DNA of 64,000 nt, from contig CM055094.1 in the NCBI GenBank assembly GCA_029204225.1, positions 7,020,243 to 7,084,242 on the forward strand, given 5' to 3'. Origin of the DNA: Diphasiastrum complanatum. Its lineage: Eukaryota; Streptophyta; Lycopodiopsida; Lycopodiales; Lycopodiaceae. The position numbers were made by a program, and so were the translations under genes. Shown in pieces: positions 41,073 to 52,526 of the stretch. Position 1 is the first letter of the stretch. The number at the start of each line of letters is the position of its first letter. Under the pieces are notes generated by a model. It saw nothing but the letters and a program-made list of their open reading frames with translations. It was not told where the DNA came from and did not search any database.

Positions 41073-42092
41073 GTCCAATGGTGTAGCTCAAAGGCAGAAT
41101 TAGACACTCATCAAATGCAAAGAGCATGTTGGCCCATGCCTCTCTTCCAAAAAAATTCTGGGCAGAAGCTGTTACTACAACAACTATCTACAAAACCGAT
41201 CCATTACAACGACCCTGAATGGCAAGACACCTTATCAGGTGTGGACAGGATCAAAGCCATCACTAAAAATGTAAAGCTTTCAATTTGATCTCTACTGATC
41301 TACAAAAAAATCTGATCCAGGAATCGAACAACAACAGATCGATTTTTATTGGCTTCTCTCCAGATCACAAGGCATACAAACTCTACAACCTAGACACTAA
41401 GAAAGCATTCATGAGCAGAGATGTCATTTTTCTGGAATACCATTTTTTGACCACAAAGAGTTAGCTGCAGCAAATTTTGACCCAAGTATTGAACAACAAA
41501 ACTCCAATTCAAAGGTCGAACAATCAAAAAAATTGATACTGACTCAGAAAATGAGTCAGAATCTCAACAGATCGAATCACATCAGAGGATCGAATTTCAA
41601 CTCAGAAGATCAAATTGATCCAGGTAGCCTCTATCTAGATTTATGCATGATCCAGCCTGGTACTTTGTGCAGGAAATCAACACTATTTCAAGGACAAAGT
41701 CAACCACTGATGTTGACTAGTGCAAATCAGAAGAGGACACCAAATTCACATTTCTAAACAAGAATGGTTTCTATCCAAACTTGGCAGGCTCGAATATTCA
41801 CTTCAAGTCAGTATCGGATTTCTTCATCAACACTCTTTATGTAGATGGCACTCTACTATTCAGTAACAATCTAAAACTGATGAAGGGTCTGAAATGTATG
41901 TTAGCACTGGAGTACAAAAGACTGATATGGTTTCAGCCCTCTACAGTCTCAAAATCCAAAAATTGACCTATCAGAAAAAATCTTAAAAAAGCAGACTTCA
42001 CAAGGGCTCTGTCAAAAGAGCACAATCTCAGATTCAACGACATGTTAAATATGAAGATCAAAGCTTTCTAGGATCCACATTAAGGAGGAGTG
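41073..42092 (+). pseudogene. Ty1-copia pol remnant C (integrase to 3' end)
   Basis: It starts in integrase at P-N-G-V-A-Q-R-Q-N directly against remnant B, which points the other way. Then K-F-W-A-E-A-V-T-T and G-K-T-P-Y-Q-V-W-T-G-S-K-P (41130-41240), the zinc-independent C-terminus G-F-S-P-D-H-K-A-Y-K-L-Y-N with S-R-D-V-I-F-L-E (41350-41440), an RT scrap T-L-Y-V-D-G-T-L-L-F-S-N-N (canonical D-D is D-G here) and a RNase H end A-L-S-K-E-H-N-L-R-F-N-D-M. A purine tract ttaaggaggag precedes TGTTGGAATTCG at 42092. Confidence 0.8.
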
Positions 42093-42604
42093 TTGGAATT
42101 CGATGCTCAACCTCAAATCCATTCATTAATGAGCATCTTGAAAGCTGTCCAAAACCACTGATGTTGACCAGTGCAAATCAGAAGAGGACACCAAATTCAC
42201 ATTTCTAAACAAGAATGGTTTCTATCCAAACTTGGCAGGCTCGAATATTCACTTCAAGTCTGTATTGAATTTCTTCATCAACACTCTTTATGTAGATGGC
42301 AGTCTACTATTCAGTAACAATCTAAAACTGATGAAGGGTCTGAAATGTATGTTAGCATTGGAGTACAAAAGACTGATATGGTTTCAGCCCTCTACAGTCT
42401 CAAAATCCAAAAATTGACCTATCAGGAAAAATCTTAAAAAAGCAGACTTCACAAGGGCTCTGTCAAAAGAGCACAATCTCAGATTCAACGACATGTTAAA
42501 TATGAAGATCAAAGCTTTCTAGGATCCACATTAAGGAGGAGTGTTGGAATTCGATGCTCAACCTCAAATCTATTCATTAATGAGCATCTTGAAAGCTGTC
42601 CAAA
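41701..42604. repeat. 451-bp tandem duplication including copia 3' end, purine tract and LTR start
   Basis: The block 41701-42151 is repeated at 42152-42604, nearly identical by eye: the same 61-codon frame begins at 41781 and 42232, and TGTTGGAATTCGATGC follows a purine tract at 42092 and 42543. The duplication breaks inside the LTR, after ...gaaagctgtccaaaa. Confidence 0.9.
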
Positions 42605-43430
42605 ATCCAGAAAAAGAAGGCTCACATTTTTTGAATAGAAGATAAAAAATTTCAAGATCAAATTTTCTAGAATTTTTTGATATTGAATCGACTTGAAACA
42701 TTCTAAATTTTTTGAGTTGGTGTATATTTTTCGAGTCATTGTACATTTTTTGATACCTGTAAATTTCGATATCGTCGGTCTAAAATCTGACCCAACGCTT
42801 CGCGTTAACAGTTTCCTACTTTGCACATTCAAAGGCGGTTGTAATAAATGAGGCAGATAGCATTTAATACTAATTAGATATTTAGCAAGAAGAAGATATT
42901 TTGTAATAAAACCTATAAGTTGTGGATAGGAAGTTAGTTAAAGTCTAATCTTGGGGCTTCCACAATGCTTCAACTTGTTGTCCACCCAAAACCCTCATTT
43001 CCATTGCCAAATGCCCTCATTTCCATCCTATGCCAACAATTTAGTAGGTTGTAATGAGTAGAAGGATCTGCCTCACTACAAAATGTATGCCTTGAAATTG
43101 ACTGATTTTACATGGTAGTAGGCCTGCTCATGGCCTGCTATCGGGCGTAATTGGCCCTTTAATTGAAGGCCAATTGAATATGGCTCTGAACATAGATGTT
43201 CAGAGCCTATGAACATTCAACACCTGTCCGCTATCACTCCTCATGCCAATTACGGTTCCTACTCTTTTAGAGAGAGAGGGTGGAGTGGAGTGGTCCCATG
43301 TAAAGAGACATTAAGTTTTACTTGCCATTCTGGGTTGCATCAATCATGTTTTACATAATGAATGAATTTTCTAGTGAACTTTCCATTAGGTCACCTTGCC
43401 ATAAAAATTGCCCAACATAACGTCCTTGCC
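42605..43430. other. LTR remainder and spacer, no gene
   Basis: Continuation of the LTR that starts at 42543, with 'attttttga' repeats, then unique AT-rich sequence up to the 3'-truncated L1. LTR end not resolved. Confidence 0.4.
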
Positions 43431-43439
43431 ATCCTTTAT

Positions 43440-45645
43440 GACACAATTCCTTGGTGGATAGGTCATTGGAAAATTCATGGAAAGAGGCTCAGAAGCGATG
43501 GCGAAGATGAAGGGTCATGGCCTTATCAATGATCTTGTAAGAGGTATTCAACATAGTAAGGGGACGAAAGTCCGACAAAAAAAGGGGCAAGGGCTTTTTA
43601 GAAATGAGCTTAATCATACCCTCAGAGATAGCAGAGGGAAGAATTCTTGAAAGGGCCTGTTGGGCGAGGTCCAGCAAGTAAGGTCCCAAATGCGACTAGA
43701 AAGAGAGGAAAAATTGAGGGATAATTCCATCTAGGCCAGGGCTCTTGGCCAGGGGAGCGATAGAAGGGCCATATGAAGTTCTTGTAAAGAGAAGGGGGTA
43801 GTCAGGAGGGTAGAAGAATCCAAGGGGAGGGTCTGATCAGAAGAATTGAAGGCAATCAATCTATGTTGGTTAGGCAAGGAAGGGGAGGAAAGCGATTGGA
43901 AGGAAGAGAGAAAAGCCCTTAGCATAGCAGGAGAATCATGAAGGACGGAACCGTCATGATTAAGGGAATGTACAAAGGAAGCAGAGCGACGACGATGAAG
44001 GGTGCGGAAGAAGAAAAAGTTAGGGAGGTCACCGTGTTTGAGCCAGAGTAGTCTAGAACGAAGCATAAGGCTAGCAACAACATGAGCATCGATGTGGCAA
44101 AGGACAGCAAAGAGTGAAGAATTTTGAGCCATGGCACGAGAAGAAGCAATATGAACCAAAAGAGAAGAGGCCAGCAATTTAACTCGGTCTAAGGAACGGC
44201 GTTTGACCTTGTCATATTCACGAAGGAAAGCAACACAATCATGGATTATGTGGTGAGGAAGAGCATTAGAGCTCAAGAGTTGAAGTGGTGAGGAAATAAT
44301 GGAGTCAAAAACAAGGAGAGACGAATTCATGACAAAAGAAGAGAAGAAACAAAAAGCAAGGGGTGAAAATGACACTTGAGGAGGATAGGATTGTGGTCAG
44401 AAAGCGTAGTGAAGTTATGCATCTCGATAGAATGAAGTCTAAGCCAAGAGGTAGAAGAGGAGATGTAAAAACGATCAAGACATGCCGAAGTAAAGGAGAT
44501 AGTTAGTCCAAGTGTGATGCAAGAAGTCGCGAAGGGAGTGATTAGCATCAAGGAGAGAGTGAGAAGATTGGAAGCAAGACCAGGCAAGACTTGGAAGCAG
44601 AAAGAGAAATTGGACCAGAAAGGTTAATATACATATTGAAGTCCCCAAGAACTATGAGACGGTCATCCGAGATAGAAGGCATGTTATACCTAAAGTTAGT
44701 CCGAAGCAAAGAGGAGGTGGGAGCATAGAAGTTAAGGATAGAAAAGACAAACCCATGTTTGTTGACCTGGAGGAGAGCCCACCGGCCATTTGGGTCAAAA
44801 GAGTCGGAAAGCACTTGCCAATCGCGAGAGACAAGGGTTTAAACTCCACCATGTGTCCCTTGCACCGGAGACACCACATATTGAAAAGAAGCTACAAATT
44901 TCTTAATCAAGCAATGATGATTGAACTCTCGTAATTTAGTCTCTTGCAGGCCAATGATAACATTTCGGCATGGATAAGATACAATAACCCCAACCAGGCA
45001 AGAACATCTCAGTAGATCATTAAGGCTTCTAGCATTCCAAGAATAGATATTCATGTGTCCGATGGCATAGAAGCACGTCGTTTCTTTGAGATCCTCGTAG
45101 GAACAGCTGACAACAAAGCAACAGAAGGTGCTAAAGCATGTGGCCCTTTATGATGGGTGTAGGAATGTCATCAATGGCGATGCTACCCGAGGATAATGGA
45201 CGAGTCTCAATATCTTGCTCAAGCAGAGACTGTCCAGGAGTTCTTAAAAGAGATGAGACAAGCTCTTCCAAAGGATAATCTTCCCAAAGTTGAGGTAAGG
45301 TGGAGACACTAGCACCCAACAAAGTGGGTAAGGGCAAAGAAAAAGATCTCGGCTAAATTTTTAAATGATCAACAAAAGACAAAACATACAAAGAAGGTGC
45401 CACATGTTGCAATTGCTCAGGTGACAAAATCTCAGCAACGCTCTGATGCTGAAGGGGTGCAATTGATGTAAACAAGGAGTGATCTTGATGATGAAAGGCC
45501 TCAATGCTGGGCTGCGATGCCGAATTGGACAACAGCGGCATTGCCGGGTTACGGTGCGCAATAGGCATAGGCAATAAAGGCACAACAGTAGAGGGCCACA
45601 TTTGCCTTTGGCAACGACGGAAATCGACAGTAGCCGGTTGCCCAA
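43440..45645 (-). mobile_element. L1-clade LINE, 3' part (ORF1 C-term, endonuclease, RT start)
   Basis: Minus strand: ORF1 C-terminus (45645 to about 45131); ORF2 endonuclease (45054 on) with N-I-Y-S-W-N-A-R-S-L-N-D, I-I-G-L-Q-E-T-K-L and V-L-G-D-F-N-M-Y; the L-S-D-H-N-P-I-L end near 44390; a linker; then RT entry M-I-K-L-I-S-K-K and F-R-P-L-T-M-L-N-T-S-Y-K-I-I near 43580. It stops before the catalytic Y-x-D-D. Upstream it continues at 53083-54116, on the far side of a 7.4-kb LTR insertion. Confidence 0.88.
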
Positions 45646-45650
45646 GCAGG

Positions 45651-46206
45651 TTTCATGTGCCATACCTCTCAATCCAAGCCAAGCAAGCTAGAACAAGGAG
45701 GCAACCACCACACCTATGTTGAAGAGAACCAAAGATGAAAAATAACCACAAGCTACCACAAAGCTCACATCAAAGTGAAGCTCAAAAGGAGATGGATTCC
45801 ATAATGGAGGGTGAGGAGTACATGAATTCATGTGATGGGACACATGATACCTAGCAAGATCAAGATCCCAATGCTCACATTCACAAAGGAGGAAGAGGAG
45901 ATGGAGCTCCTAGTTCTCTCAATTGCAAATGAGCCAAAAGATCCCAAAACTGATGTCTCTTGCCTACTTATAGACAAGTCCCCTAACTTAACTAAACATA
46001 ACTATGTTAGAAGATAGTTAGCCCTTATTAAGTCTTATGAAGTGTATTTGGGCTCTTGTTGGCCTATCATCCTTATTAAGTACTTTGGAGGGCCTAAAGG
46101 GGGAACCACCTTGTTCTTAAGGCTAATAGTTGCTTTTGGGCCTACAAAGCTTACATTGGATATTCTAATGGGTCGATAAACTTTGATGTACTAGAAGTAC
46201 ATGACA
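45651..46206 (-). repeat. 3' LTR of the 7.4-kb element
   Basis: 556 bp; starts tttcatgt where the sister has tgtcatgt, ends acatgaca. Strongly similar over its full length to 52527-53082. Confidence 0.9.
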
Positions 46207-46210
46207 CTTC

Positions 46211-46488
46211 ACTTAGAATTTGCTTTGCACGAGAACACAGATCATGCTACACAGTAACACAGACAAAAAATCACTCTCCTCAGCAAGCTCACATAGCAAC
46301 TGTATTTTTCAAAATGAAATTACATTGTACATATAGTTGTTCACTCAGGCAACCCATGCATGACCCAAATTGCCGTTGGCGGGACGCGTGTCCCGTCGAC
46401 TTGCCTCGTGGCGAGGCCAACTTATTCTTATCCACTGATAGGACCCACAGTACAGTAACACAATGATTCTACTTTTATTCTAACTCTC
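46211..46488 (-). repeat. Probable own LTR of the inner copia
   Basis: On the minus strand a purine tract taagggagagag is followed by TTAGAATAAAAG, and the block ends in ...GCAAATTCTAA just before the outer LTR. TTAGAAT/ATTCTAA form an inverted terminal pair as in many copia LTRs (usually TGTTAGAAT). No 5' partner is found, consistent with 5' truncation. Confidence 0.5.
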
Positions 46489-46536
46489 TCCCTTAAAGTA
46501 GAGTCTACTTTTTATACAGTCATATACATAGCTTTT

Positions 46537-49500
46537 AAGTCAACAAACTTTAAGTACAGAAAGCTTTGATCTAAACTTATCAAACTTTTCTCCAGTAAGT
46601 GGCTTAGTGAAAATATCAGCTAGTTGTTCTTCTGTGCTACAATGAACAACATGAATTTCATGACTCAGCAGCCTCTCATGTATGATGTGATATTGAATCT
46701 CAATGTGTTTAGTTCTTGCATGGAACACTGGATTCTTTGCTAGCTGAATGCCACTCTGACTGTCGCTATGTAAAGTCGTGGGATTTTTTTGCTTCATGCC
46801 AATTTCTTCCAAGATTTGTCTCAACCATATAGCTTCTTGTGCAGCACTAAACATTGCCTTATACTCTGCTTCTGTGTTGGAAAGAGCAATTGTACTTTGC
46901 TTCTTACTAGACCAGGAAAAGCAATTACCACAAAACTGAAATATATATCCTGTGGTGGATCTACGATCATCATAGTCACCTCCCCAGTCCGCATCCACAT
47001 AGCTACACAACTCAGGTAAACCATCATGCTTCCTGTAAATCAAGCCATACTCTGAAGTGCCTTTCACATAACGCAAAATGCGTTTAGCTACTTTCCAATG
47101 CGTTTCCGTAGGTGCTGCCATAAACTGACTTACAATGCCAACAACATAGCATATATCTGGTCTAGTTGTGGTAAGGTAAATCAAGCTCCCTACTAACTGT
47201 CTATATAGCGTAGCATCAAATGACTGTGATTCATCAAGCTTAGAAAGCTTTTTACCTGGTTCAATAGGAGTGTTTACTGGTTTGCAGTCCTGCAACCTAA
47301 ACCTGTGCAGCAACTCTTTGACATACTTCACCTGTGTTAAACCCACTTCATGTCCTTTTTGCCACACTTCTACCCCAAGGCAATAATGCATCAGGCTGAG
47401 ATCCGTCATCTCAAATTGTTCCATGAGGTCTTTCTTGATCATGTCCATCATCTCTTGATTATTTCCCGTAATAATCAAGTCATCAACATAAAGAGCAATC
47501 AAAGCAACCATACAATCAAAGCATAAGACATATAGATTTGGATCAGAATGTGTTCTCACCATCCCCTTTGAACAAAAGTAGGCATCAATCCTGCTATACC
47601 ACGCACGTGGTGCTTGTTTAAGACCATAAAGCACTTTCTTCAAGCGACATACTTTATTTTCCTGTCCTTTTGTTACAAAGCCTTCAGGTTGATCCATGAA
47701 CACTTCTTCATCTAACTCACCATTTAGAAAAGCAGATTTTACATCCATATGGAAAAGGCCAACCAAAATGTGAAGCTAAAGCAATAAGTAGATGTAGAGT
47801 ATTCCACTTACAAACTAGCGCAAAGGTCTCCTCATAGTCAATGCCTTTATTTTGTGCGTACCCTTTGATTACCAATCTTGCTTTGTGCTTTGTTATGCTT
47901 CCATCTGCATGGTACTTAGTTCTGTATACCCATTTGCAACCAATGGGTTTCTTGCCAACTGGTGGTTCTACTAAGTCCCATGTGCTATGCTTAGCAATTG
48001 ACTCCATCTCCTCTCCCATGGCCTTGATCCAAATATCATCATCCTTCGCTTCACTATAAGTCGAAGGTTCTTTGCTTTGAATAATGCTAGATAAGAGAGC
48101 ATAATTTGCTTCATACCTTTCAGGTAGTATCTTCTCTCTTGTTGATCTTCGTAGCTCTCCCTGGTTAGATGATCCTGGAAAGTCATCTATGTCGCGGCTC
48201 TCCATCAATCTCTCAAACCACTTAGGGAGATTTCTGTTATATGGATTTTGTTTTTGACTAGATCAAAACATCTATAGCCCTTCACGTGATCATCATATCC
48301 TAGGAAACAAAAGATCTTTTCTAAGTTCATAACTTGGGAACATATCTTTTTTTGGGGATGTAACAAGGTTTTTTCAATTTGGGTGAATGCTTCCTCAGGT
48401 GTTCTTTTTGGTATGGCAATGGTAGGACTTCTATTTTGAAGATAGACTGCCGTGCTACATGCTTCTGACCAAAAATCTTTTGGTAGTTTCATCTCAACTA
48501 ACATAGATCTGGCACTTTCCACAATCGTACAATTTTTGCACTTAGCTACACCATTGAGAGCAGGAGTATGAGCTTGCGTAAATTGTCTTCTAATCCCACA
48601 TTGATCACAAAGATCATTGAAGTCATTAGACTTATACTCACCTCCACTATCTGATCTTAGGACTTTGTTCTTCTTACCTGTCTGATTTTCAACCAAGTTT
48701 TTGAAGTTCTTGAAGTTATCAAAAGCATCTGATTTCTTCTTCAAGAAGTAGATCCACGTCTTACGTGACATATCATCAATAAAGGTCATGAAATAGAAGG
48801 ATTTTCCTAAGGACATGGTCCTCATAGGCCCGCATAAATCTATGTGGATTAAATCCAGGATGTTCTTTGCTCTTGCAACACCCCCTTTATTGAACTTCTC
48901 TCGATGCTGCTTTCCATAGACACAAGATTCGCACATCGATTTCAAGTGATCCTCTATGGTAGGCAGTCCTGTTACCATCTCCAATTTTCTCATCAAACTG
49001 AGGCTTCCCAAGTTCAAGTGACCAAGCCTCTTGTGCCAAAACTCAGTTTGCGAAGGAACGGATGATACAAGTCCATGTTGCCCCTTGATTGTAGCATTCA
49101 ACCTGTACAATTTTGTATTGGGCTCTCTTACTCCATTCGCAATAACTTTGAACTTTTGGTTTGCATCCTTCACAAAGAAATGATCATGGGCGAATTCTAC
49201 TTTCAACTTTTGATCAGTAATGACTCCAACAGAAAGTAGATTTTTCTTCAAACCTGGTACGTAAAGTACCTCCTTGATCATCCTGCTTTTGCCATCAGGT
49301 AGTTGGATTGAAACTGTGCCTATCCCCTTGATCATGAACACCTCACCATTTGCTTGTGAAACAGATGTTCCATTATCCAACACCTTCAAACTACTGAACC
49401 AATTCTTGTTACCTGTCATGTGTCTTGTGGCTCCTGAGTTAATATACCATGCTTGATCATCTTGATTAGATGACAATGCAGATATGAAGATGCTAGAGTC

Positions 49501-50256
49501 TTCAATCTCACCTTCATCGACAAGGTTACTTGCTTGTTTTGGTTTTCCCTTGCTTTGTTCCGCCAGGAATTTGCGACATTCACTCTTCCAATGGCCCTTT
49601 TTACCACAATGGAAGCACTTGCCTTTCTTCTTAGTTTTGCTAGAAGATCCCTCATCCTCCTGAGACTTGGCAAATTGCTGCTTAGACTTCTTCTTGCCCT
49701 TGCCCTTGCCTTGTTTTTGGCATGTCGCAAGTGCCTGATCGTCAGTATTTTGACGTCTAGCTTTCACCATTTCTCGTCGTTGCTCTTCCTGCATCAAGGT
49801 TCCTGTGAGCTCATCAAAGGTTGGCAATCTTTCTCTTGATGCTATTCTGCTCACAAACATCTGATAGGATTCTGCAATGCCGCATAATGCATTATGCACC
49901 AGCTCCACATCACGTATGCGCTTTCCAATAGAATGCAGTTCATCTCTCATTGTCTTGATTCTGGTCATGTACATCTGAATGTGCTCCCCTTGCTCCATGC
50001 GGGCACTATTCAACTTTGACTTAAGAAACATGATTCTTGATGGATTTGACGTCTCGAACTGCTCCTTTAGCACATCCCATGTCTGTCTGGGTGTAATAGC
50101 ATCACAAATGTGGGTAATGATGTGATCCTTCACTGACAAGTTAATGAAGGTCAAAGCTTTCCTCATCTTTTTGTTGAACACTTTGATGTCTGCTTCATTT
50201 GGCGGCCTTCTCTCATCACCTGTGACGACTTCCCACACATCTTTCTTCAACATCAT
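46537..50256 (-). pseudogene. Ty1-copia gag-pol, 5'-truncated, two frameshifts, altered catalytic residues
   Basis: Three frames on the minus strand: 50256-48205 (gag, protease, integrase), 48208-47717 (start of RT) and 47766-46540 (RT and RNase H). Gag lacks its N-terminus; the zinc knuckle C-F-H-C-G-K-K-G-H-W-K-S-E-C is near residue 215. Protease reads W-Y-I-N-S-G-A-T-R-H-M (catalytic D-S-G is N-S-G). Integrase has the HHCC module, D-L-I-H-I-D-L-C-G-P and R-S-D-S-G-G-E-Y, but the E-R-K-N position reads A-K-C-K-N, losing the catalytic Glu. RT has L-Y-V-D-D-L-I-I; RNase H ends L-A-D-I-F-T-K-P-L. No longer autonomous. Confidence 0.92.
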
Positions 50257-50270
50257 ACCAAATCAGATGC

Positions 50271-50804
50271 TTATCTAATTCCCTTGGATTCTTGTTTTTG
50301 TCTTGCATCCGAATCTTCTGTTGTAGCTGGAAATCCATGCTGTTTGACCAACTTGATAAAGAAAATTACAATTCTTCCATGAGCAATGGTAATCATGAGT
50401 TGTTGTTCAAATAAAAATGCTCCATATGAAGTAGTCAACATTAAGAATGACACTTGGTCGTACAATGAAGCATTTCTCTGGGCATAATGTTGACCAAAAT
50501 ATATTTCTTCAAATCTTGGCCAAGACAAGTCAATCTCATTGAAAAGTGTTGCTTGGATATGCCCAATAGAGTTGAATTTTGCTTTTGCCAGTTTGGATTT
50601 TAAATAAAATTTACTTTCAGAAATTAGTAAACCATAATTGGCCATGCATACACTTGAAGCATTGATACAAGATAACGTATATGTATTCCAAGGTCGACCC
50701 ATGGAAATAACAATTCTTCCATTTTGATTCTCCCACTGTAGAAAAGCATTGTTGACATTACTCAATCGAATATTTATCTTGTTAAAACCCACCGAGCAAT
50801 GCAA
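50271..50804 (-). CDS. Unidentified open frame, 177 codons
   Basis: M-H-C-S-V-G-F-N-K-I-N-I-R-L-S-N-V-N-N-A-F-L-Q-W-E-N ... E-I-D-L-S-W-P-R-F-E-E-I-Y-F-G-Q-H-Y ... A-F-L-F-E-Q-Q-L-M-I-T-I-A-H-G-R-I-V-I-F-F. It reads like a soluble globular protein with beta-rich segments, not gag or pol. It stops 15 bp before the copia gag fragment. Together with 50823-51125 it may be about 280 residues of one captured coding sequence. Family unknown. Confidence 0.4.
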   Translation of the reverse strand: MHCSVGFNKINIRLSNVNNAFLQWENQNGRIVISMGRPWNTYTLSCINASSVCMANYGLLISESKFYLKSKLAKAKFNSIGHIQATLFNEIDLSWPRFEEIYFGQHYAQRNASLYDQVSFLMLTTSYGAFLFEQQLMITIAHGRIVIFFIKLVKQHGFPATTEDSDARQKQESKGIR

Positions 50805-50822
50805 ACTTCTCCAAAGAAGCTA

Positions 50823-51125
50823 CTATAGATTGCTGGCATATTTAAAAATCAGTTTCCAATAGAGTGTTGATTGATTGAGAGAACATTCCCAATCATTATT
50901 CATGTCCATATTTTCCAAATATACACGCAAATTAGATGCTGGCAGTTGAGTTCTAGTGAATCCAAAGAAATAAGATTCTCCAACAAAAGCCACTCTAATC
51001 TCTTGTAAAATGGACCCATGAGGCATTGAACAATAATCCAAAGTATTGATACAAGTTGGATTTCTATGGATTAATGGAATCTGTTCATTTCTAGCAGTAT
51101 CCATGTTGAATACCTCATACTCCAT
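50823..51125 (-). CDS. Unidentified open frame, 100 codons
   Basis: M-E-Y-E-V-F-N-M-D-T-A-R-N-E-Q-I-P-L-I-H-R-N-P ... F-F-G-F-T-R-T-Q-L-P-A-S-N-L-R-V-Y-L. It ends at a stop just before the next frame, which continues with similar composition, so the two may be one broken protein. Not recognised. Confidence 0.35.
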   Translation of the reverse strand: MEYEVFNMDTARNEQIPLIHRNPTCINTLDYCSMPHGSILQEIRVAFVGESYFFGFTRTQLPASNLRVYLENMDMNNDWECSLNQSTLYWKLIFKYASNL

Positions 51126-51195
51126 TACTTAATTGTCAAAAATAAATCCTTGAAAGCTTATAAATCAAATTGAACATATTGGATTCTTAAAATAG

Positions 51196-51543
51196 TCATT
51201 CCAAGAAGCATTCCAAACCATGGAATATCGGTGCCACATAGCCTTTGTTTTGAAAGTTGGATAAATGCCTTGAGTGACTTTCTTTCAACATAGCATTATT
51301 CTTGATTTGACAACCCACATTTGTTTGACCATTTTGATCTAAATCCCAAATAGGACTTCCGTTGTCATCAACTGTTACTGAATCTAGAACTTGACTCTCG
51401 TCATTACTTTGCTCATCTGACTCGTTGTCATTGCTTTGCTCATTAGCTTTATCATTTTCGCTTTGCTCATCTAACTCATTGCTAGGATTGTCTTCATCTT
51501 TAGAAAATTCAAGCGCAAATAGACTATTAGAATAAGTGCACAA
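51196..51543 (-). CDS. Unidentified acidic open frame, 115 codons
   Basis: Encodes a strongly acidic repeat-like N-terminal half (N-E-L-D-E-Q-S-E-N-D-K-A-N-E-Q-S-N-D-N-E, then S-D-E-Q-S-N-D-E-S-Q) followed by L-D-S-V-T-V-D-D-N-G-S-P-I-W-D-L-D-Q-N-G. No known domain. It lies between the leader and gag of the 7.4-kb element on the coding strand. Possibly a captured host segment; the start codon is only the first Met in the frame. Confidence 0.35.
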   Translation of the reverse strand: MCTYSNSLFALEFSKDEDNPSNELDEQSENDKANEQSNDNESDEQSNDESQVLDSVTVDDNGSPIWDLDQNGQTNVGCQIKNNAMLKESHSRHLSNFQNKGYVAPIFHGLECFLE

Positions 51544-52510
51544 TAAGCAAGCGCACTCGAAATCGATATTGGAGAAAAAAAAAAGTTTTTTATTTTTGGT
51601 TTTTCTTTTTTTTTCTTCGGAATATCGGTTTCAAGCGCAAATAGGATAGCCGAACGTTTTGAATAGTCCACCCGCGCTCAAAAGCAATATTGCAAAAACA
51701 AAAAAAAAAAATTAAATAATTTTTTTTTCTTTTTTGAAAAATGATATAAAAAGACTTACAGGCCTTTCAAAATGGAAAAACTGAAAAAAATTTACAGCAA
51801 AAAGAAACTTCAAAATTGAAATTCTGAAGTGCTTCTCTCCCACCAAGAAATACAAAGGAAAATTTCCAAAATTCTAGCAAATTTAACCCAGCTTCACTAA
51901 TTTGATCATAACTCTCTTAATATTGATCCAAATCACAAAAACTCAGTACTTCTAAAACGCTAAGAAAAGATCTATCAAGTTATAGGATCAGATCAATAAT
52001 TGAAGATGATTTGTAGGTCAAATTTACAACAGAATAGGTCTGGAAATTTTGAAAACAGAAAACTAGTAAAACTAGAGCTAGAAATCAAGATTTGTCATAA
52101 CTTTTTGAATACTTATCCAAATGACTTGCCATATAGATCAAATTAAAGCTAAGACAATGCTCTAAAAGGGTATGTAAAGAAACTAGGATGAATTACTCAA
52201 ATCAAATATGAAAAATTCAAACAAAGTGAAACGAATTTGTAATCACCTATTTTGACAGTTTTGGAAAAATTGCAATAACTTTTGCATCCCTTATCTAATG
52301 CTTGCAAATTGGTGCAAATGAAATCTAAACAAAGCTCTAAAAGTCTACGAAATCACATTAGAAATAAAAAATGAAGTTATATGCTAAAAATGAGTCTGAA
52401 TAGACCTGAAAATTCAAAAGTTAGAAATTAGCAAAAAGAAAGCTACAAAAGCAATAAACTCTTCAAATGAAATGAGATTCATGTTTAAGCAAATGATTAT
52501 TGGATCTTAA
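51544..52510 (-). other. Leader of the 7.4-kb element, non-coding
   Basis: AT-rich stretch with no open frame of interest. Repeated words such as 'aaaattgcaataacttttgcat' and 'tttgtcataactttttgaatac' suggest old internal duplications. Confidence 0.5.
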
Positions 52511-52522
52511 GCCCTGATACCA
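52511..52522 (-). other. Primer-binding site of the 7.4-kb element
   Basis: Minus strand TGGTATCAGGGC, complementary to the 3' end of initiator tRNA-Met apart from one base; located four bases inside the 5' LTR. Confidence 0.8.
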
Positions 52523-52526
52523 CAAA

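Noticed and set aside
50271-51125. Interpretation as a retroviral envelope gene
   Set aside because: Position is 5' of gag and there is no signal peptide or transmembrane pattern; left as unidentified.
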